A stretch of DNA of 64,000 nt from Molossus alvarezi (taxonomy: Eukaryota; Chordata; Mammalia; Chiroptera; Molossidae): contig CM073887.1 in the NCBI GenBank assembly GCA_037176705.1, positions 44,578,001-44,642,000 on the forward strand, written 5' to 3'. Numbering within the stretch: the stretch's first letter is position 1; the number at the start of each line of letters is the position of its first letter. The position numbers were made by a program, and so were the translations under genes. The notes under the pieces were generated by a model. That model searched no databases, was not told the origin of the DNA, and was given only the letters and a program-made list of their open reading frames with translations. Positions 60,505 to 64,000 of this stretch are shown here, one piece after another.

Positions 60505-60625
60505 AATGCATTATTATAAGGGCCAGGACCACATCTGCCTTCTTAATTACTGTATCCCACAGCATCTATCACAATGAGTGGTACAGAGTAAAACTCAATA
60601 AATATTTGTTGAGTTTAAAAAGAAA
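60505..60625 (+). mobile_element. L2 3'-end fragment
   Basis: Classic L2 end order: 'agggccaggaccacatctgcc ... tactgtatcccacagcatc ... acaatgagtggtacagagta ... tcaataaatatttgttga'. Confidence 0.75.
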
Positions 60626-62084
60626 AGCTCTCTGGTTTTCTGTGAAGGTTTTCTAGTTAAGTCTATAAGTTGGTCTCTGACAATATTAATGTTCATAATA
60701 TGATGTTTATAATTCTGCTTCTGGGGTTAATTATATCTGCATTGGTGACTCATTACATACAACACCAATATTTACCACACTGAACTTCATTTCTTGGTAA
60801 GCTCTGGCCACAGAACAGTATGAGGAACTTGGGGTCTTTAGTCCTTTTTAATTGGTTCAGGGAATACAGAAATGAGGGGTCTGTTGTTTGCATAATATAA
60901 AACTGTTGGCAGATCCTCTATTAGAGGATGGGGAGAAATTTTAAACTGCCTCAAAAACATTGTGATATTTTCTCTTTTGGCTATTTCTGTTTGACCAAAA
61001 AGGAACCAGGAAGTATAATTTGCCAATTTAAAAATGCATTTAAGGACAGTTCATCTTCTTACTGGCTATGAGAAATGGATTGGGATAACTTTACCTGTCA
61101 ATAAGTGGGGACGTTTTGTTGTTTTTTCCCTCAAATAGTCTAATGGATTGAAATGAGGTCATGTCCAGGCTCCTGCTGTCTTATATAAATGTTAAGAACT
61201 TCCTCCTATTTGCAGAGACACAGGAGGAAGAGTTCATTATGTTCTACCCGAGTCATTCCACAAGAAAGATGAAAGAGGATAAACTCTTTTTAAAATTCAA
61301 CTTCCAGCATCCATTAATTCCAAAATTTATAGTGTATTCTTGCAGCATTTTCTATCCTAAAACAGCAATGACATCAGAAAAGAGGAAAAGACAGACCAGC
61401 TTGCCAGGGGCTGCAGTGACAGCAAGACAACCTAAGGGAGGGCAGAGTGCATCTATTTTAGGTCACCATTCGTTATAGACCAGGACAAACATTAGACTTT
61501 ATAGGACTCAACTCTGCTCCCACAAAGTGGTTTTTGTGGGGGGAAATGGTACAATGATCAGGCTAAGGAAAAATAACACTGAGGCATTTGAAAGGAACTT
61601 TTCTGCTGTTTTTGAGTCATTTTTACTGGATCACTTTAAATCATTAAATTATTTATCACTGAATTGAAGGCCTTACAACTTCAACAAAATGAGAAAATAC
61701 TGCATTACTCTACCCTCCACCTCCCAAGGCTAATACGTCTGGTAGGGAAGACAGGGTATAGCATTTTCTAATGTTGCTCAAGTTGTAGAGTCTCCTTAAA
61801 TATTCGATTTACCCAAGCTCAAGCAACCCCCATTGATGTCAGACTTTAAGCACAGCACTGTGCTAGCCTATGGGCCACCTGAGTATAACACCCGCAAGCC
61901 TGCAGGGGCACATACACTACACCACTGAAGCACCAGGTAAATTAACTCAACAGACAGTGAAATAGTCCGTTCTGGTCCAGACATGACTCGGGTTTTCTTC
62001 CTAACAATGCGCTGCTACCACAGAAGTCAGTAGGAAAACTAGATTTGATAATAACCCACCTTTATAATACAAGAAAGCAGGGGG

Positions 62085-62335
62085 ACCCTGGCCGGTTTTG
62101 CTCAGCGGTTAGAGCGTTGGCCCACACGGACCAGAGAGTCCTGGGTTTGGTTCCCACTAAGGGCATGTACCTCAGTTGCAGTTTGTCCCCGGCCCTGGTT
62201 GAGGTTGTGTGGGTGGCAACCACTTGATGTGTCTCTCTCATGTCAATGTTTCTCTCTCTCTTCCTCCCTCTGTCCCACCCGCTCTATCTGAAGATAAATG
62301 TGAAGAAAATGTCCTCAGGTGAGGATTAAAAATAA
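62085..62335 (+). mobile_element. Ves SINE (gaggatt-tail subfamily)
   Basis: Plus-strand copy: ccctggccggttttgctcag, gcggttagagcgttggcc, gggtttggttcccac, CT-rich tract and gtcctcaggtgaggatt before the A-rich tail. Confidence 0.93.
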
Positions 62336-62669
62336 AAAGCATCCCTGCGCTCCAGGACCCAGCTCCATCATCACTTCAGTGCTGCCTGTCCTCACAACAC
62401 TCTCCTCAATATCCTACTGCACTTGGTACCTACAAGGAGTCTTTAACCTGAATCCTCAGGCAGACTAAGACCTTATGGAGTAAAACCTGATGTTTAAACA
62501 TACTTCAGCACTGGTGATGAATGAGTTTCTTTTGAGTAAAAAAGATTGCTAAGTAGACTTACTGGCTGAGGCTTAGGAATACAGAAAATAACTCTTCAGA
62601 AAATTCCATCTGAAGAAATCACAGCATTTTTTAAAAAAGTTCTTATTTAATAATTTGTACTGACTGTTT

Positions 62670-62880
62670 GGTAGCAGGAGAAATGTATTTACTGAATGCC
62701 TACCATGTGTCGTCTACCATGCTTACTTTGCATGCATTGTCATTTGGTATTAAATCACAGAATTCCTTTTATAGCAAGTAATTTGCCTAAGGATATATAG
62801 CTCACAGAACAGTTGAGACTGAAACCCCTGACTTTCTAACTCAAAAAACTATGTTCTTAACAACCATATTATCAGAAAGA
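62670..62880 (+). mobile_element. MIR SINE, near full length
   Basis: MIR word order over about 200 bp: 'tttactgaatgcctaccatgtg ... catgcattgtcatttgg ... gtaatttgcctaaggatata ... gactgaaacccctgac'. Confidence 0.75.
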
Positions 62881-63914
62881 AACAAAAACACAAAAAGTAA
62901 CATAAAAATGTAGCAACTATTCGACATTTAGGGTGAATCATTTATTTAAAACTATTATTTCTCACATCTTTATCTTTGTATGTTTATGACTTTTTATATT
63001 ATTTAATAATGCAATTTTTCTTCTATTGCTTAACACTATGTCATTCACATGTTTCTACAAATTAGGCCACATCTGTCGTTTGACCGTGACATTCCACTTA
63101 ATAGACTAATCATCATTGACTTAGCCTCCTGCTAAAAAGTATCATGGTCAAATGTAAAGAAGCTGGAAAAAAAATTCACTGAAGTTTCTATCCAAACAAA
63201 ATCACTATCCTGGTCAGGTTGTTGTTTTTTTTATTCTAGATGTGAAAAAAGATATATATTTTTCCAACTAGTTTACTCAGCTCAGCAGCAGTATAATAAA
63301 GAAGATGAGATGTAAGTTTCTTTGTGATTGTAAAGTACTGAAGAAAGTTTTACTCTTAGAAATAAAATGAAAAATAAGGAAATTTCTTCTAAGCAGTGAG
63401 AATATTTTTAGTTTTCTCATTTTATAAGGAAGAAGAAAGTAATTCTCACTACCTAGACTGATAAAAAGTAGGTGAACAACAATTTCTTTTCATTTCCAAG
63501 TATTTCAATACCTTAAGGTATTTCATTACTATAATATGTATAGTAACACAGAAATTGAAGGATCAGTATACAAGATGACTGGCCAACAAGGTACTCAGAT
63601 ACATTATGTGGATATACACATTGTCCTAGATTACGGGTCTTCTGGCAGAACTTAGTTATCATGGAGCTGATTTTGTTCTTTGAATTTAGTCTATTCATGT
63701 TGTTATGTTCAGCACTAATTTTTCTCCAAAGATTTAATTCTAGGGTAGAAAGTATTTTCCTATCAGAAGTCTAATAGGGAAAAAGTCTCCATACAAACAA
63801 GAACTATTTTTCTTTAGAATCATAGCACAATACAATTCTGGGAACTCGGATGACCCTTGGAAATTATATAACATATAGTAATTCTTCCAGTTATACTGAC
63901 TGATTTGCTTTTAA

Positions 63915-64000
63915 AAAATTTTTTTTTCTTTATTAATTTTGATGTTTCCCTCTCTCCCATTTTTTTTCTTTATTAATTTTGAGAGAGAGAGGAAGGAAGA
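63915..64000 (-). mobile_element. Ves SINE tail, cut by window end
   Basis: The A-rich tail of a minus-strand Ves copy starts here (tttctttattaattttga, occurring twice at about 63929-63946 and 63967-63984), followed by the GA-rich tract. The head lies beyond the window. Confidence 0.65.

Larger units (their letters stand above)
35863..64000 (-). other. HMBOX1: Large HMBOX1 intron (gene continues to the right)
   Basis: At least 28 kb of A/T-rich sequence without a recognised exon, densely filled with retrotransposons in both orientations plus one processed pseudogene. Stretches with nothing I can name include 37540-38745 (apart from an old decayed repeat at about 37840-38250), 42430-43090, 43280-44360, 44600-45360, 45570-47400, 60000-60500 and 60630-62080. 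They may contain further ancient repeats too diverged to name by eye. Confidence 0.75.

Noticed and set aside
62085..62160. tRNA gene-like A and B boxes
   Set aside because: These are the tRNA-derived heads of Ves SINEs, with SINE bodies, A-rich tails and target-site duplications.
35863..64000. Search for upstream HMBOX1 exons (rest of the homeodomain and N-terminal region)
   Set aside because: No minus-strand segment with the expected protein words and splice sites was found; they probably lie to the right of the window.

Overview
The window is nuclear DNA from a placental mammal, almost certainly a bat. Coding exons are short, separated by long introns and spliced at GT/AG borders. The interspersed repeats include about a dozen tRNA-derived SINEs of the Ves type known from yangochiropteran and especially vespertilionid bats, bat-type LINE-1 (L1) copies, a SPIN-like hAT element, and ancient mammalian MIR, L2 and MaLR repeats. 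I see no bacterial genes, CRISPR array or operon.

Two genes meet tail to tail. On the plus strand (1-15.9 kb) lie the last three exons of KIF13B, a kinesin-3 motor, ending in a CAP-Gly domain split between two exons, followed by a 3' UTR of about 4 kb with two polyadenylation signals. About 2.1 kb of intergenic DNA follows. On the minus strand, from about 18.05 kb to the end of the window, lies the 3' part of HMBOX1, a homeobox telomere-binding/transcription factor: four coding exons (35.8, 34.2, 32.9 and 30.9 kb) encode part of the homeodomain and the whole C-terminus. HMBOX1 may have a proximal poly(A) signal near 28.27 kb and a distal one near 18.09 kb; the distal choice implies a 3' UTR of about 12.7 kb. 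As I recall, the two genes are also convergent neighbours on human chromosome 8p.

The right part (35.9-64 kb) is one HMBOX1 intron and works as a repeat sink: L1 copies in both orientations, one with a twin-priming-type inversion carrying a perfect 40-bp palindrome; Ves SINEs with clear target-site duplications; a processed pseudogene of the mitochondrial carrier homologue MTCH2; a SPIN-like hairpin element; a nested fold-back DNA transposon; and two closely spaced CTCF-like motifs in opposite orientation. No further HMBOX1 exon was recognised there.

I found no convincing new multi-gene system. The most interesting signals are structural: the palindromic L1 inversion, three copies of one target-site duplication left by serial insertions, the rearranged SPIN-like element, a 45-bp minisatellite that stays open in several reading frames, and the CTCF-like pair.
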